A DNA stretch of 64,000 bases from Bradyrhizobium nitroreducens (GTDB lineage Bacteria > Pseudomonadota > Alphaproteobacteria > Rhizobiales > Xanthobacteraceae). A program made the translations under genes and the position numbers. Positions 35,715 to 44,142 of the stretch are shown here, piece by piece. Numbering within the stretch: position 1 is the first letter of the stretch; the number at the start of each line of letters is the position of its first letter. Under the pieces are notes generated by a model. That model did not search any database, was not told where the DNA came from, and worked only from the letters and a program-made list of their open reading frames with translations. The stretch lies in NCBI RefSeq assembly GCF_002776695.1, contig NZ_LFJC01000003.1:707588-771587 (forward strand), in the 5' to 3' direction.

Positions 35715-35995
35715 CGATCAGAAAGGCAGTGAGTTGGCGATGTCCTGCAGGTTGTATCGTTAGTCTGGTGCGCCGCAACGGCAAAAGCGCCGGATTGCGT
35801 GATAAGCCATTCGCGATGGCGTGCTGAGACCGCGACCAGGTGCCGCAGCCCGGTGTGCCCGGATCGCAACAGGCTCCGGCTTTGCCGCCGCCTTTCATTT
35901 CAGTCCATTCGGCGCTTCGCGCCTCGCCACGAATGCGGATCGCTTCCTGCCTATCGTCGCCGGCGAACGATCGACCAATTGGAAGGAAATGACCA

Positions 35996-36847
35996 ATGAC
36001 ACCTCGTGCGCGCGATTGGCGGCCGGCTTTGCTGGCGCTTGGCCTTGGTGCCCTCGGCGCCGTCGATGCAACGGCCGCCGACATCGCGCTCAAGGCTCCG
36101 CCAGCGCTGCTGCCGGCCGGCTTCAGTTGGACAGGCTTCTATGCCGGTGTTCACGCCGGCTACGGCACCGGCGACGGCAACGCTGCGCGGGTCGATCCCG
36201 CCGCGCTTCTGGCGATGTTTCCCGGCGTGAACAATCTCACCTCGACGGCATCTGCTCCGTTCACGCTCGGTGTCGATCAATCGGGTTGGCTGGGCGGCCT
36301 GCAGGCCGGCTACAATTGGCAGAGCGGCCATCTGGTCGCCGGTGTTGAAGCCGACGTCAGCGCGGCCGGGATTGGCGGACGCGCATCAGGCTCGTATGCG
36401 TTCCGCCCGGTCTTCCTCGTCGGCGATTTCGACAATTACACCGGCACCGTGACGGTGACGCAGGACATCGATTATCTCGGCACGCTGCGCGGCCGCCTCG
36501 GTTACGCCAGCCACAACTGGCTGTTCTATGCGACAGGCGGTCTGGCCTGGGCGCATGTCAAGGCACGTCTCGACAGCAGCCATGTCAGGCTGACCAACAA
36601 CTTCCCGATCCCCGGTCTTCCCGGTGCACTGGACGGTCATGCCTCGGCCAGCGGCTACAATATCGGCTATGCGGTCGGCGGCGGTGGAGAGTGGGCGTTC
36701 GCGCCGCATTGGTCGCTCAAGGCGGAGTATCTGTATCTCAACCTTGGTCGTCAGCTTTCCCTGTCCATTCCCGCGACGAGCCTTGCGGCCAGCGACATCG
36801 AGCTTCACACCTTCAGGATCGGTCTGAACCGGCAATTTACGCCGTGA
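35996..36847 (+). CDS. Outer membrane beta-barrel protein (Omp25/RopB type)
   Basis: A 283-residue outer-membrane protein of the rhizobial Omp25/Omp31 family: signal peptide ending near 'VDATAAD', then 'FSWTGFYAGVHAGYGTGDGN', strongly typical of the first beta strand. Alternating aromatic strands follow, including 'GTLRGRLGYASHNWLFYATGGLAWAH' in the middle (shown in part), and the C-terminal strand 'HTFRIGLNRQF' for assembly by BamA. Such proteins are structural barrels, often tied to envelope stability and host interaction. A GGAAGGA ribosome site precedes the ATG. It is monocistronic, with a 281-base promoter region. Confidence 0.92.
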   Translation: MTPRARDWRPALLALGLGALGAVDATAADIALKAPPALLPAGFSWTGFYAGVHAGYGTGDGNAARVDPAALLAMFPGVNNLTSTASAPFTLGVDQSGWLGGLQAGYNWQSGHLVAGVEADVSAAGIGGRASGSYAFRPVFLVGDFDNYTGTVTVTQDIDYLGTLRGRLGYASHNWLFYATGGLAWAHVKARLDSSHVRLTNNFPIPGLPGALDGHASASGYNIGYAVGGGGEWAFAPHWSLKAEYLYLNLGRQLSLSIPATSLAASDIELHTFRIGLNRQFTP

Positions 36848-37055
36848 TCTCGATGAGGCTCAGTGGCCTGTCCCTCGGCCACGGCTCGATACCTGAGCAT
36901 GCTGTTCGTGTGTCGCGATCCTCCTGGCCAATCGTTCTGGCATTGAACTGAACGTAACGGGCGCTTTCTGCGTTGGTTCGAGCCACCCCGCTCATCGACC
37001 TTGCTGAAGGCGCGTCCGCGATGCCATGTTGCGATCCTGCCACGGAGCTCTGCTC

Positions 37056-37859
37056 ATGCCTCTCTGGACCTGCGAAACCTGCGGCGCGCAATTCCCGAAC
37101 GGCGGGAGTCCGCCGGCCTCCTGCCTGATCTGCGAGGACGAGCGGCAGTTCGTGAATTGGAAGGGGCAGACCTTTCTCACGCGCGAGCAACTCATGCAGA
37201 CGCATCGGCTGGTCGGACGCGACGATCTCGGCCTCACCGGCATCGGCCTGGAGCCGAGCTTCGCCATCGGGCAGCGCGCGCTGCTGGTGCCGCAAGGCGA
37301 CGGCTGCGTGATGTGGGACTGCATTCCGCTCGCAACCGACGACGCCATTCAATATGTCGCAGCGCTCGGCGGGCTGAAGGCGATCGCGATCTCGCACCCG
37401 CATTACTATGGCGCGGTGGCCGACTGGAGCGATGCTTTCGGTGGCGTGCCGATATATCTGCACGCCGACGATCGCGCCTTCGTCACGCGGCCGCATCCCT
37501 CGATCATGCACTGGACCGGCGACAGTCTTCGGATCTCCGACGACGCGCTGCTGCTGCGCACTGGAGGACATTTCGCCGGCGCCACCATGCTGCATTCGGC
37601 GCGCAGTGCGGACGGCCGGGGCGCGCTGCTCACCGGCGACATCGCCCAGGTGACGATGGACCGCCGCTTCGTCAGCTTCATGTACTCCTATCCCAACTAC
37701 ATGCCGCTCAACGCAACCGCAGTGCGGCGGATCGCGGCCGCCGTCGAGCCGCTCGCCTTCGATCGCATCTATGGCGCGTGGTGGGGCCGCAACATCGCCG
37801 GCGGCGCCAAGGCCGCCTTCGCGGCATCGGTGGAGCGCTACATTGCGGCCATCGCCTGA
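37056..37859 (+). CDS. MBL-fold protein with N-terminal zinc ribbon
   Basis: A 267-residue protein. It opens with a Cys4 rubredoxin-like zinc ribbon (CETCGAQF...CLICEDE, residues 5-31), followed by a metallo-beta-lactamase fold. The metal motif is altered: SHPHYYGAVADW replaces HxHxDH, keeping the two His but with Tyr-Gly in place of the Asp. Later elements 'GGHFAGATMLH' and 'LLTGDIAQV' are preserved. The active site may therefore hold one metal or be changed in specificity. An upstream ATG at 37026 is possible, but 37056 begins exactly at the ribbon. Function unknown. It is separated by a palindrome from the MetX-like gene on the same strand. Confidence 0.87.
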   Translation: MPLWTCETCGAQFPNGGSPPASCLICEDERQFVNWKGQTFLTREQLMQTHRLVGRDDLGLTGIGLEPSFAIGQRALLVPQGDGCVMWDCIPLATDDAIQYVAALGGLKAIAISHPHYYGAVADWSDAFGGVPIYLHADDRAFVTRPHPSIMHWTGDSLRISDDALLLRTGGHFAGATMLHSARSADGRGALLTGDIAQVTMDRRFVSFMYSYPNYMPLNATAVRRIAAAVEPLAFDRIYGAWWGRNIAGGAKAAFAASVERYIAAIA

Positions 37860-37894
37860 GCCGGCGGGAGAAGCGGATTTATCTTGCCGGCCGC

Positions 37895-37923
37895 TAATAA
37901 CTGTACTATAAGTACAGTTATTA
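37895..37923. promoter_or_regulatory. Perfect 29-bp palindromic operator
   Basis: Arms TAATAACTGTACT and AGTACAGTTATTA are perfect inverse copies around ATA. It is AT-rich in a GC-rich genome, lies 94 bases upstream of the MetX-like hydrolase start and lacks a T-run, so it is an operator rather than a terminator. The binding protein is unknown. Confidence 0.78.
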
Positions 37924-38016
37924 AAACTGCTGCGACGGCGCAGCTGCGGGTCCGGCATGGTCGATGCATGATGGAAGCCGCGGCGCTCTGCGGCCGCGTG
38001 AGCGGGAGTTGGACGC

Positions 38017-39033
38017 ATGACGGCGCTAAGCGATGGTCAGATCTTCGAGGTAGGCGACGTCACGCTCCAGTCAGGAGCCGTGCTCTCTGCGCTGAAGCTT
38101 GTCTACAAGACCTACGGCACGCTGAGCCCGGCCAGGGACAATGTCATCCTCTATCCGACTTCGTTCAGCGCACAGCACACCGACACCGAATGGCTGATCG
38201 GGCCCGACGGCGTGCTCGACACCACGCGCTACTTCGTCATCATCCCGAATCTGCTCGGCAACGGCCTGTCATCCTCGCCGTCGAACACCGCCGCGCCGTT
38301 CCCCGAGGTGACCTATCACGATGCCGTCGCGGTCCAGCACAGGCTCCTCACCGAGCGCTTTGGCATCTCGAAGCTGGCCCTGGTGTATGGCTGGTCGATG
38401 GGCGGCATGCAGGCCTATCACTGGGCGGCGCTGCATCCCGGCATGGTGGAGCGGGCCGCCGTGGTCTGCGGCAGCGCGCGTTGCGCCCCCTACAACTACG
38501 TCTTCCTGGAAAGCGTGAAGGCCGCGCTCACCGCCGATCCCGCCTTCCGCGACGGCCGCTTCGTCGAGAAACCCGTCGCCGGCTATCGCGCCATGGGGCG
38601 CGTCTATGCCGGCTGGGCGATGTCGCACGGCTTCTATCGCGACGAGCTCTGGCGCGAGGCCGGCTTCACCTCGCTGGAGGACTATCTCGTCCGCACCTGG
38701 GACGCGACGTTCGCGCGGCGCGACGCCAATGATCTCCTGGCGCAGGTCGGTATCTGGCAGCGGGGCGACATCAGCCGCTGTGAGGCATTCGGTGGTGATC
38801 TCGATCGCGCGCTGGCGGCGATCAAAGCGCACATGCTGCTGATGCCCGGCGCGACCGATCGCTATTTCGATGTCCGCGACAACGAGGACGAGCTCGGCCG
38901 GCTGGTGAACGCCAAGTCCGCCGTGCTGCATCCGATCCCGTCGCTGCACGGCCATCGCGCCGGCAATCCCGTCAGCAATCCGCGCGACCAGGCCTTTCTC
39001 AAGGCCGAGGTCGCGGCACTTCTCGACAAATAG
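38017..39033 (+). CDS. MetX-like alpha/beta-fold acyltransferase/hydrolase
   Basis: A 338-residue alpha/beta-hydrolase of the homoserine O-acetyltransferase family. The nucleophile elbow is YGWSMGGMQAYHW (Ser127). 'YKTYGTLSPARDNVILYPTS' and 'DTTRYFVIIPNLLGNGLSSSPS' match the family start, and a C-terminal 'PSLHGHRAGNP' supplies the catalytic His. Many such stand-alone relatives are hydrolases or use substrates other than homoserine. No methionine genes are near, so MetX function is not claimed. It lies 15 bases upstream of a fatty-acid desaturase gene and is likely co-transcribed under the 37895-37923 palindrome, which hints at a lipid-related role. Confidence 0.88.
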   Translation: MTALSDGQIFEVGDVTLQSGAVLSALKLVYKTYGTLSPARDNVILYPTSFSAQHTDTEWLIGPDGVLDTTRYFVIIPNLLGNGLSSSPSNTAAPFPEVTYHDAVAVQHRLLTERFGISKLALVYGWSMGGMQAYHWAALHPGMVERAAVVCGSARCAPYNYVFLESVKAALTADPAFRDGRFVEKPVAGYRAMGRVYAGWAMSHGFYRDELWREAGFTSLEDYLVRTWDATFARRDANDLLAQVGIWQRGDISRCEAFGGDLDRALAAIKAHMLLMPGATDRYFDVRDNEDELGRLVNAKSAVLHPIPSLHGHRAGNPVSNPRDQAFLKAEVAALLDK

Positions 39034-39048
39034 AACAGGCATCCAATC

Positions 39049-40014
39049 ATGACCGACGCGACAGTTTCAGAGTCCGGCCATCGCCTGAAGCCGCTGACGC
39101 CGGCGATGCTGCGCGAATTGTCGGTCCGCTCCGATCTCCGGGGCGCAGGCCAGAGCCTTGGCCATTACGCGATGATCGCGCTCGTGGGCGCGCTGATCTG
39201 GATGGTGTCGTCGACATGGGGCGTGCTTTGGGCGCTGCCATTGATGATGGTGCAGGGCTATGTCGTCGCCTTCCTGTTCATGGCGGTGCACGAGACCGCG
39301 CACAAGACCGCGTTCAAGAGCCGCGGCCTCAATCTTGCGGTCGGTAATCTTTCGGCCTTCATCATCGGCCTGCCTTACGAATATTACTGCCTGTTTCACT
39401 GGGATCACCACCGCTACACCCAGGATCCGGACAAGGACCCCGAGCTGATCGTCGGCGTGAAGCCGACATCCGACACGCAGCTCGCAATCGCCTATAGCGG
39501 CCTGCTCCAGGTCGCCGGCCGTCTACGGCTGATGCTCGGCCACGCGATCACCGGCAAGGTCGTCGTGCCCTGGATCCCCGAGGGCAAGCGCGCCGTCATC
39601 GTCAGGGAGGCGCGTGCCTATGTCGCGCTGTATGCCCTGCTGCTTGCACTGTCGCTGTGGTTCTCGTCGGCGCTGCTGCTCTGGGTCTGGATCGTCCCGC
39701 TCGTGATCGGGCAGTTCTTCCTGCGGCCCTATCTCTATGCCGAGCACACCGGCTGCGAGCGCACCCGCAGCGCTTTCGAGAACACGCGCACCACCTACAC
39801 CGCTGCGATCGTCAAATGGTTCGCGTGGAACATGCCCTATCACGTCGAGCACCACGCTTATCCCTCGATCCCGTTTCACGCGCTGCCGAAGCTGAACGCG
39901 ATCGTCGACGGCGAGATCGTCCATCGCGGCCGCGGCTACATCAGAACGACGCGTGAGACCTGGGCCTGGTTTCATCGGCAGCTGCGGGCCGGGCCAATCG
40001 ACGCGCGCCGCTGA
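39049..40014 (+). CDS. Membrane fatty acid desaturase
   Basis: A 321-residue integral-membrane di-iron enzyme with the three His boxes: HETAH (81-85), HWDHH (117-121) and HVEHH (265-269). Two pairs of membrane helices (about 40-80 and 195-225) flank the boxes. Such enzymes insert a double bond or hydroxyl into an acyl or carotenoid chain with O2 and an electron donor. The position of the third box and 'RTTYTAAIVKWFAWNMPYH' fit fatty-acid desaturases more than carotenoid hydroxylases. It follows the MetX-like gene by 15 bases. The substrate is not known. Confidence 0.92.
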   Translation: MTDATVSESGHRLKPLTPAMLRELSVRSDLRGAGQSLGHYAMIALVGALIWMVSSTWGVLWALPLMMVQGYVVAFLFMAVHETAHKTAFKSRGLNLAVGNLSAFIIGLPYEYYCLFHWDHHRYTQDPDKDPELIVGVKPTSDTQLAIAYSGLLQVAGRLRLMLGHAITGKVVVPWIPEGKRAVIVREARAYVALYALLLALSLWFSSALLLWVWIVPLVIGQFFLRPYLYAEHTGCERTRSAFENTRTTYTAAIVKWFAWNMPYHVEHHAYPSIPFHALPKLNAIVDGEIVHRGRGYIRTTRETWAWFHRQLRAGPIDARR

Positions 40015-40016
40015 AG

Positions 40017-40043
40017 ATGCCCCCGTAATTTATCGGGCATTTG
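40017..40043 (+). terminator. Possible terminator after desaturase
   Basis: Stem ATGCCC / GGGCAT around an AT-rich loop, followed by TTT, directly after the desaturase stop. Short stem and short T-run. Confidence 0.4.
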
Positions 40044-40288
40044 CCGGCTTCCGATAGCGAGCTTTACGACGCGTTCATTGCACTTGCGCATGAGGAAGAG
40101 CATTGGAGTACCGTCCCGCCGCACGTCGCATAAGTGCGAGAAGAATCAATCGCTTGAGGGCGTCAAAAACGTGCCTAACGAATGCTTCCGGATCTGGAAA
40201 GTTTTAGCCGTCTTGTATTCATGACCAGGCGAGACCGCCGCTCTAATGTTGGTGCCATCAACGCTGCCGACGTCTGGAGAAATTGGTG

Positions 40289-41521
40289 ATGAGTGCGACG
40301 AGAGGCCGTCTTCTGGTGGTCGACGACGACCTGGTGCAGCGCGTTCTGATCGGCAAGATCGGGGCGAAGCTCGGCTACGAGACGGTCGTTGCGTCCTCCT
40401 TTGAGGCCGCAACCGAGCTTCTGGCCCGCGACACCTTCGAAATCATGGCGCTCGATTTGTCGCTCGGCGAGCGGGACGGCGTGGAGCTGTTGCGCTTCGT
40501 TGCGGAAGCCGGGCTGCGCGCGATGTCGATCGTGATCATCAGCGGCTGCGATGATCGCATCATGAAAGCGACGCGACGGGTCGCGAACGGGCTGAAGTTG
40601 TCGGTCGGCGGATGCCTGACCAAGCCGCTCGATCTGAACCGCCTGCGCAGTGCATTGGAATTGCCGCAGCGCGCACCGCTGGCCGCGTCGTCCGCCTCGC
40701 CGCAGCTTCGGATCACGCCGGAGAGAATCCTGCGCGGACTGGCCGACGGTGAGTTCTTCGTCGAGTTTCAACCGAAGATCGCGCTCGAGACCGGAAGAGT
40801 CGTCGGCGCCGAGGCACTCGCACGCTGGCGGAGCGCCGAATTCGGCATGGTCTCGCCATTGATCTTCATTCCGATCGCCGAGGAAGCCGGCATCATGCGC
40901 GAGGTGACCGATTGCATCCTGTCGTCGGCGATGTCGCAGGGCCGCAAGCTGATCGAGCGCAATCCCGGCTTCACCATTGCCGTCAACATCTCGGGCTCGC
41001 TGATGTCGGATCTGACCCTGCCCGACCGCATCGAGGAGATCCTGCGCCGCGAACACATCTCGCCGACCTCGCTGACGGTGGAGATCACCGAGACCTCGGC
41101 GATGGCCGACGTCGACCGCGCCAACGACATCCTGGTCCGGCTGCGGATCAAGAAGATCGGGACGGCCATCGACGATTTCGGCACCGGCTATTCGTCGCTC
41201 GCGGCCCTGGTGCGGCTGCCGTTCAGCGAGCTGAAGATCGACCAGTCCTTCATCAAGGGCTGCGAATCCGACGACGACATGATGAAGATCGTCGATGCTT
41301 CGGTCGCGCTTGCCAAGGCGTTCAACATGAAAGTGGTGGCCGAGGGCGTCGAAAGTCCGGAGGCGCTCGAGATCATCCGCCGGATCGGCTGCGATGTCGC
41401 CCAGGGCTTCCTGTTCGCGCCTTCGCTGCGGCGCTCGCGCGCCGAACGATGGATCTCCGAGCGCAATTCCCTCGCGGACGAACAGGCCGCTTCCGTGACA
41501 CAGGCGGCGCTCGCGAGCTAA
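40289..41521 (+). CDS. REC-EAL response regulator, c-di-GMP phosphodiesterase
   Basis: A 410-residue two-domain regulator. The receiver domain (residues 7-125) has the acidic pocket VVDDD (12-14), phospho-acceptor Asp56 in ALDLSLG and Lys112 in LTKPLD. The EAL domain (about 148-395) keeps GAEALARW (EAL at 175-177), 'VEITETSAM', 'AIDDFGTGYSSLA' and 'VAEGVES', all residues needed to hydrolyse cyclic di-GMP to pGpG. It is therefore probably an active phosphodiesterase switched by phosphorylation. No histidine kinase is adjacent, so the partner is unlinked. Two codons upstream (TTG GTG) are in frame; the ATG at 40289 is preferred. It ends at a strong hairpin. Confidence 0.93.
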   Translation: MSATRGRLLVVDDDLVQRVLIGKIGAKLGYETVVASSFEAATELLARDTFEIMALDLSLGERDGVELLRFVAEAGLRAMSIVIISGCDDRIMKATRRVANGLKLSVGGCLTKPLDLNRLRSALELPQRAPLAASSASPQLRITPERILRGLADGEFFVEFQPKIALETGRVVGAEALARWRSAEFGMVSPLIFIPIAEEAGIMREVTDCILSSAMSQGRKLIERNPGFTIAVNISGSLMSDLTLPDRIEEILRREHISPTSLTVEITETSAMADVDRANDILVRLRIKKIGTAIDDFGTGYSSLAALVRLPFSELKIDQSFIKGCESDDDMMKIVDASVALAKAFNMKVVAEGVESPEALEIIRRIGCDVAQGFLFAPSLRRSRAERWISERNSLADEQAASVTQAALAS

Positions 41522-41528
41522 GACGACG

Positions 41529-41555
41529 AACCCCGGTCGCGGAACGACCGGGGTT
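41529..41555. terminator. Bidirectional hairpin terminator
   Basis: Perfect 11-base stem AACCCCGGTCG / CGACCGGGGTT with CGGAA loop, between the convergent EAL gene and the small secreted protein gene. Confidence 0.75.
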
Positions 41556-41577
41556 GCGCCAGTCGATGCAGGCGGGC

Positions 41578-41820
41578 TCAGTAGATCCCGTAGGCGCAGA
41601 CGTTCACGACGCGGACGCGCAGGCCGTGACGGGTCTGGACAACGCGCTCCTGGTAGCAGTTGCTGACGCCGGTGTTGACGTAGACACCGCCGAAGCCCCA
41701 GCCCGGACCCCAGCCATGGCCCCAGTGATGGAAGCCGTGGGCGGAGGCGGCGGTGGGCGCGAGAGCGGCGGCGCCGAGCGAACCGGCGGCGATCAGACCA
41801 AGAGCAAGCTTACGAAACAT
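41578..41820 (-). CDS. Small secreted Gly/His/Trp-rich protein
   Basis: An 80-residue protein with a clear signal peptide ('KLALGLIAAGSLGAAALAPTAASA'-type hydrophobic core, Ala-x-Ala cut near residue 27). The mature part of about 53 residues starts with a Gly/His/Trp stretch (HGFHHWGHGWGPGWGFGG) and ends with a Cys pair and an aromatic tail (VCAYGIY). It is exported to the periplasm or beyond. The His cluster could bind metal; that is a guess. The ATG at 41820 has GGAG at correct spacing, better than the ATG at 41826. Similar short secreted proteins are common in Bradyrhizobium but have no known role. It ends at the hairpin shared with the EAL gene. Confidence 0.82.
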   Translation of the reverse strand: MFRKLALGLIAAGSLGAAALAPTAASAHGFHHWGHGWGPGWGFGGVYVNTGVSNCYQERVVQTRHGLRVRVVNVCAYGIY

Positions 41821-41958
41821 CTTCATTCTCCAGTATGGCGCTAGGGCCGTTGTTGTGTCCCTGCATCTCGGTCGGGCCGAGATGCGATCGCGTTCACGCG
41901 GCACGAGGAGAATCGTGTTTCAGGAATGTTTCGTGGCCCGCGGCAAAATATGCCGCCG

Positions 41959-42939
41959 TCAGGCTTTCGGCGCCGCGCGATAGTGCGCGGCCATCGCCTG
42001 CGTCATCTTCATCATCTTGTCGCGGAGATCGGCGGGCTCCAGCACCTCGGCCTCGGGGCCGAGCCGCAACAACTCGGCCGCGGCGTGCCAGGATGTCTTG
42101 CCGACAGGCACGTGCGCGATGCGCCAGCCGTCCGCATCGGCGCTGTCCTCGATCTGTGTGCGTGCCTTGACGTAGGGCTGGCTCAGCGCGTCGAGCAGTT
42201 TGACGCCGAGCGGCGACAGCCGCACCACCGCGACGTTGGGATGCATCTCGGCCTCGAGGCGAAGCGTCGCGGCCTGCCAATAGGCGGCGAGATCGAAATC
42301 GCCGGGGCGATCGAAGCGGTCGTCGAGCGCCGTGCAGTCGAGCACGCGCGCCACGCGATAGGTGCGCACGCTGCCGTCGACCTGTCCTGCGAGATACCAG
42401 CTGCCGCCCTTCAGCACGAGGCCAAGCGGTGCGACGCGGCGCTGCTTCTCGGCGCGCCAGCTCTGGTAGCGGATCTTGATCAGTGTCCCGCGCAGGGCGG
42501 CGCCGGCAATGGCGCGCAGATGTTTTGGTTCTTCCGCCTCGCCGAACCAGCCCGGTGCATCCAAATGAAAGCGCTCCTGCATCCGTCCGGCGTCTTCGCG
42601 CAGGTGGACCGGCAGGGCCGCCATCAGCTTGTTCTGCGCGGCGATCATCGCCGCGTCGAGCCCGAGCGCCGCAGCGGGGCCCGGGAGCCCCGCGAGGAAG
42701 AGCGCGCCGGCCTCGCTTTGCGACAGTCCATTCAGCCGAACGCGGTAGCCGTCGAGCAGGCGATAGCCGCCCTCCGCGCCGCGATCGGCATAGACAGGTA
42801 CGCCGGAGGCTGCGAGCGCATCGATGTCGCGATAGATCGTGCGCACCGAGACCTCGCAGGCCTCCGCAAGCTCGGGCGCAGTGACCTGCCCCTTGGCCTG
42901 GAGGGTAGTGAGGATCGACAGCATCCGGCTCGCACGCAT
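41959..42939 (-). CDS. WYL-domain transcriptional regulator (YafY-like), module 1
   Basis: A 326-residue regulator: N-terminal DeoR-like winged helix-turn-helix (residues 1-60, 'GQVTAPELAEACEVSVRTIY' then RDIDALAASG), central WYL domain (about 140-215, 'LRGTLIKIRYQSW' and 'GLVLKGGSWYLAG') and a C-terminal extension (WCX). WYL domains bind small ligands or nucleic acid and control the helix-turn-helix. It is divergent from a GST gene, with a 27-bp inverted repeat 12 bases from its start, so it probably represses itself and the GST. The same gene arrangement occurs at 49.8-51.7 kb. Confidence 0.92.
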   Translation of the reverse strand: MRASRMLSILTTLQAKGQVTAPELAEACEVSVRTIYRDIDALAASGVPVYADRGAEGGYRLLDGYRVRLNGLSQSEAGALFLAGLPGPAAALGLDAAMIAAQNKLMAALPVHLREDAGRMQERFHLDAPGWFGEAEEPKHLRAIAGAALRGTLIKIRYQSWRAEKQRRVAPLGLVLKGGSWYLAGQVDGSVRTYRVARVLDCTALDDRFDRPGDFDLAAYWQAATLRLEAEMHPNVAVVRLSPLGVKLLDALSQPYVKARTQIEDSADADGWRIAHVPVGKTSWHAAAELLRLGPEAEVLEPADLRDKMMKMTQAMAAHYRAAPKA

Positions 42940-42951
42940 AACTCCTTAAAT

Positions 42952-42978
42952 CATACCTGACACAGGATGTCAGGTATG
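42952..42978. promoter_or_regulatory. WYL operator, module 1
   Basis: Perfect inverted repeat CATACCTGACA / TGTCAGGTATG around CAGGA in the gap between the divergent regulator and GST genes. The core 'CTGACA...GGATGT' recurs in module 2 at 50595-50618. Confidence 0.85.
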
Positions 42979-43022
42979 GGTGCGTAAAAAGGGGGCGCCA
43001 GCCAGTACCCAGGAGACCTGCC

Positions 43023-43667
43023 ATGACCGATTCGAACCGCATCACGCTGTATTACTCGCCGCAAAGCCGCGCCACCGGCACGCGGGTGCTGCTGGAGGAG
43101 CTGGGCGCGCCCTACGATCTCCACGTCCTCAACATGAAGGCCGGCGAGCAGCGTCGGCCCGCCTATCTCGCCGTCAATCCGCTCGGCAAGGTTCCGGCGA
43201 TCCGCCATGGCGAGGCGCTGGTGACCGAGCAGGTCGCGATCACCATCTATCTCGCCGATCTCTTCCCGCAGGCAGGTCTGACGCCTGCGCTGAACGATCC
43301 GCTGCGCGGTCCATATTTGCGCTGGATCGCCTATTACGGCGCCTCGTTCGAGCCGGCGCTGATCGACAAGTTCATGCAGCGCGAGCCGGCCCCGATCACG
43401 CAATCGCCCTATGCCGATTACGACACCATGCTGGGGGCGCTCGAAGCACAGCTGTCGAAGGGGCCGTACCTGCTCGGCGAACGCATGACGGCTGCTGATG
43501 TATTGTGGGGCGTCGCGTTCAAATGGACCATGATGTTCGGCATCGTGCCGAAAAAGGACGTCTTCGTCCGCTATGCCGAGCGCATGACAGCGCGTCCCGC
43601 GTTCCAGCGGATCAATGCCGCTGACGATGAGATGGCGGCGCAGCATGCCGCGGTTGCCGATGGTTGA
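43023..43667 (+). CDS. Glutathione S-transferase, WYL module 1
   Basis: A 214-residue cytoplasmic GST. The N-terminal thioredoxin-like domain has 'YYSPQSRATGTRVLLEELG', 'NPLGKVPAIRHG' with the cis-Pro and 'VTEQVAITIYLADLF'. The C-terminal helical domain contains 'LLGERMTAADVLWG', the N-capping box region. A CAGGAGA ribosome site precedes the ATG. It is divergent from the WYL regulator and faces the operator at 42952-42978. The likely task is detoxification of the compound sensed by the regulator. A tandem 23-base repeat starts at its stop codon. Confidence 0.92.
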   Translation: MTDSNRITLYYSPQSRATGTRVLLEELGAPYDLHVLNMKAGEQRRPAYLAVNPLGKVPAIRHGEALVTEQVAITIYLADLFPQAGLTPALNDPLRGPYLRWIAYYGASFEPALIDKFMQREPAPITQSPYADYDTMLGALEAQLSKGPYLLGERMTAADVLWGVAFKWTMMFGIVPKKDVFVRYAERMTARPAFQRINAADDEMAAQHAAVADG

Positions 43668-43712
43668 ATGAACCTGGATTGTAGATGACAATGAACCTGG
43701 ATTGTAGATGAC
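43667..43712 (+). repeat. Two tandem 23-base direct repeats
   Basis: The unit AATGAACCTGGATTGTAGATGAC occurs twice with no spacer (43667-43689 and 43690-43712; split here as AATGAACCTGGA + TTGTAGATGAC). The second copy supplies the start codon of the DUF6157 gene. It looks like a recent slippage duplication. Confidence 0.9.
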
Positions 43713-44142
43713 GAAGCCGATGCACACGACCAACTGCTTCAATACCTTCATCCAGGTCGCTGAAGACTGTCCCGCGCGTACTGGCGAGGAGCCGCCGCTC
43801 CGCGCGGGGAAGCCGACGGTGGCGTGCCTTCAATACGGGATGATCGCCAAGGCGCCCTACAAGCACACCTCCGACGACGTGATCTTCGCGACATCCGCGC
43901 CGGGACGCGATCTCGACGTGAAGGCGACGGAAACGGAGAAGCATGCGGCTCGCGAAGCGTTCTTTTCCCGGGGGCAGGCGTGCATGAGGGCGTCGAGCCT
44001 GGGCAAGCGCTTCGGCTGGGGCGTTCATGCTGACAGTGAGGGCCGGATCGCGATCTACGCCGTCGACAGCAAACGCTACCAGGCGCTCGTCCGCGATCCC
44101 AAGCTCACGCAGGAGCGTGCGATGCGGTCGAAGCGGGCCTGA
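43708..44142 (+). CDS. DUF6157-like protein
   Basis: A 144-residue cytoplasmic protein resembling the DUF6157 family ('MHTTNCFNTFIQVAEDCPAR', 'PYKHTSDDVIFATS', 'REAFFSRGQACMRASSLGKR' and 'FGWGVHADSEGRIAIYAVDS'). No catalytic motif is known for this family, and no signal or membrane segment is visible. The ATG at 43708 lies inside the tandem repeat; an ATG at 43720 is a fair alternative since relatives often begin at 'MHTTN'. It follows the module 1 GST by 40 bases and may be co-transcribed, so it may share its WYL control. Confidence 0.83.
   Translation: MTKPMHTTNCFNTFIQVAEDCPARTGEEPPLRAGKPTVACLQYGMIAKAPYKHTSDDVIFATSAPGRDLDVKATETEKHAAREAFFSRGQACMRASSLGKRFGWGVHADSEGRIAIYAVDSKRYQALVRDPKLTQERAMRSKRA

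Noticed and set aside
36837-38018. A 393-codon minus-strand frame across the zinc-ribbon MBL gene
   Set aside because: The plus-strand MBL frame has the Cys4 ribbon and MBL elements; the minus frame has none and would cross the 29-bp palindrome.
38017-39033. Naming the MetX-like gene metX
   Set aside because: Family membership is clear, but no methionine genes are near and its operon partner is a lipid desaturase.
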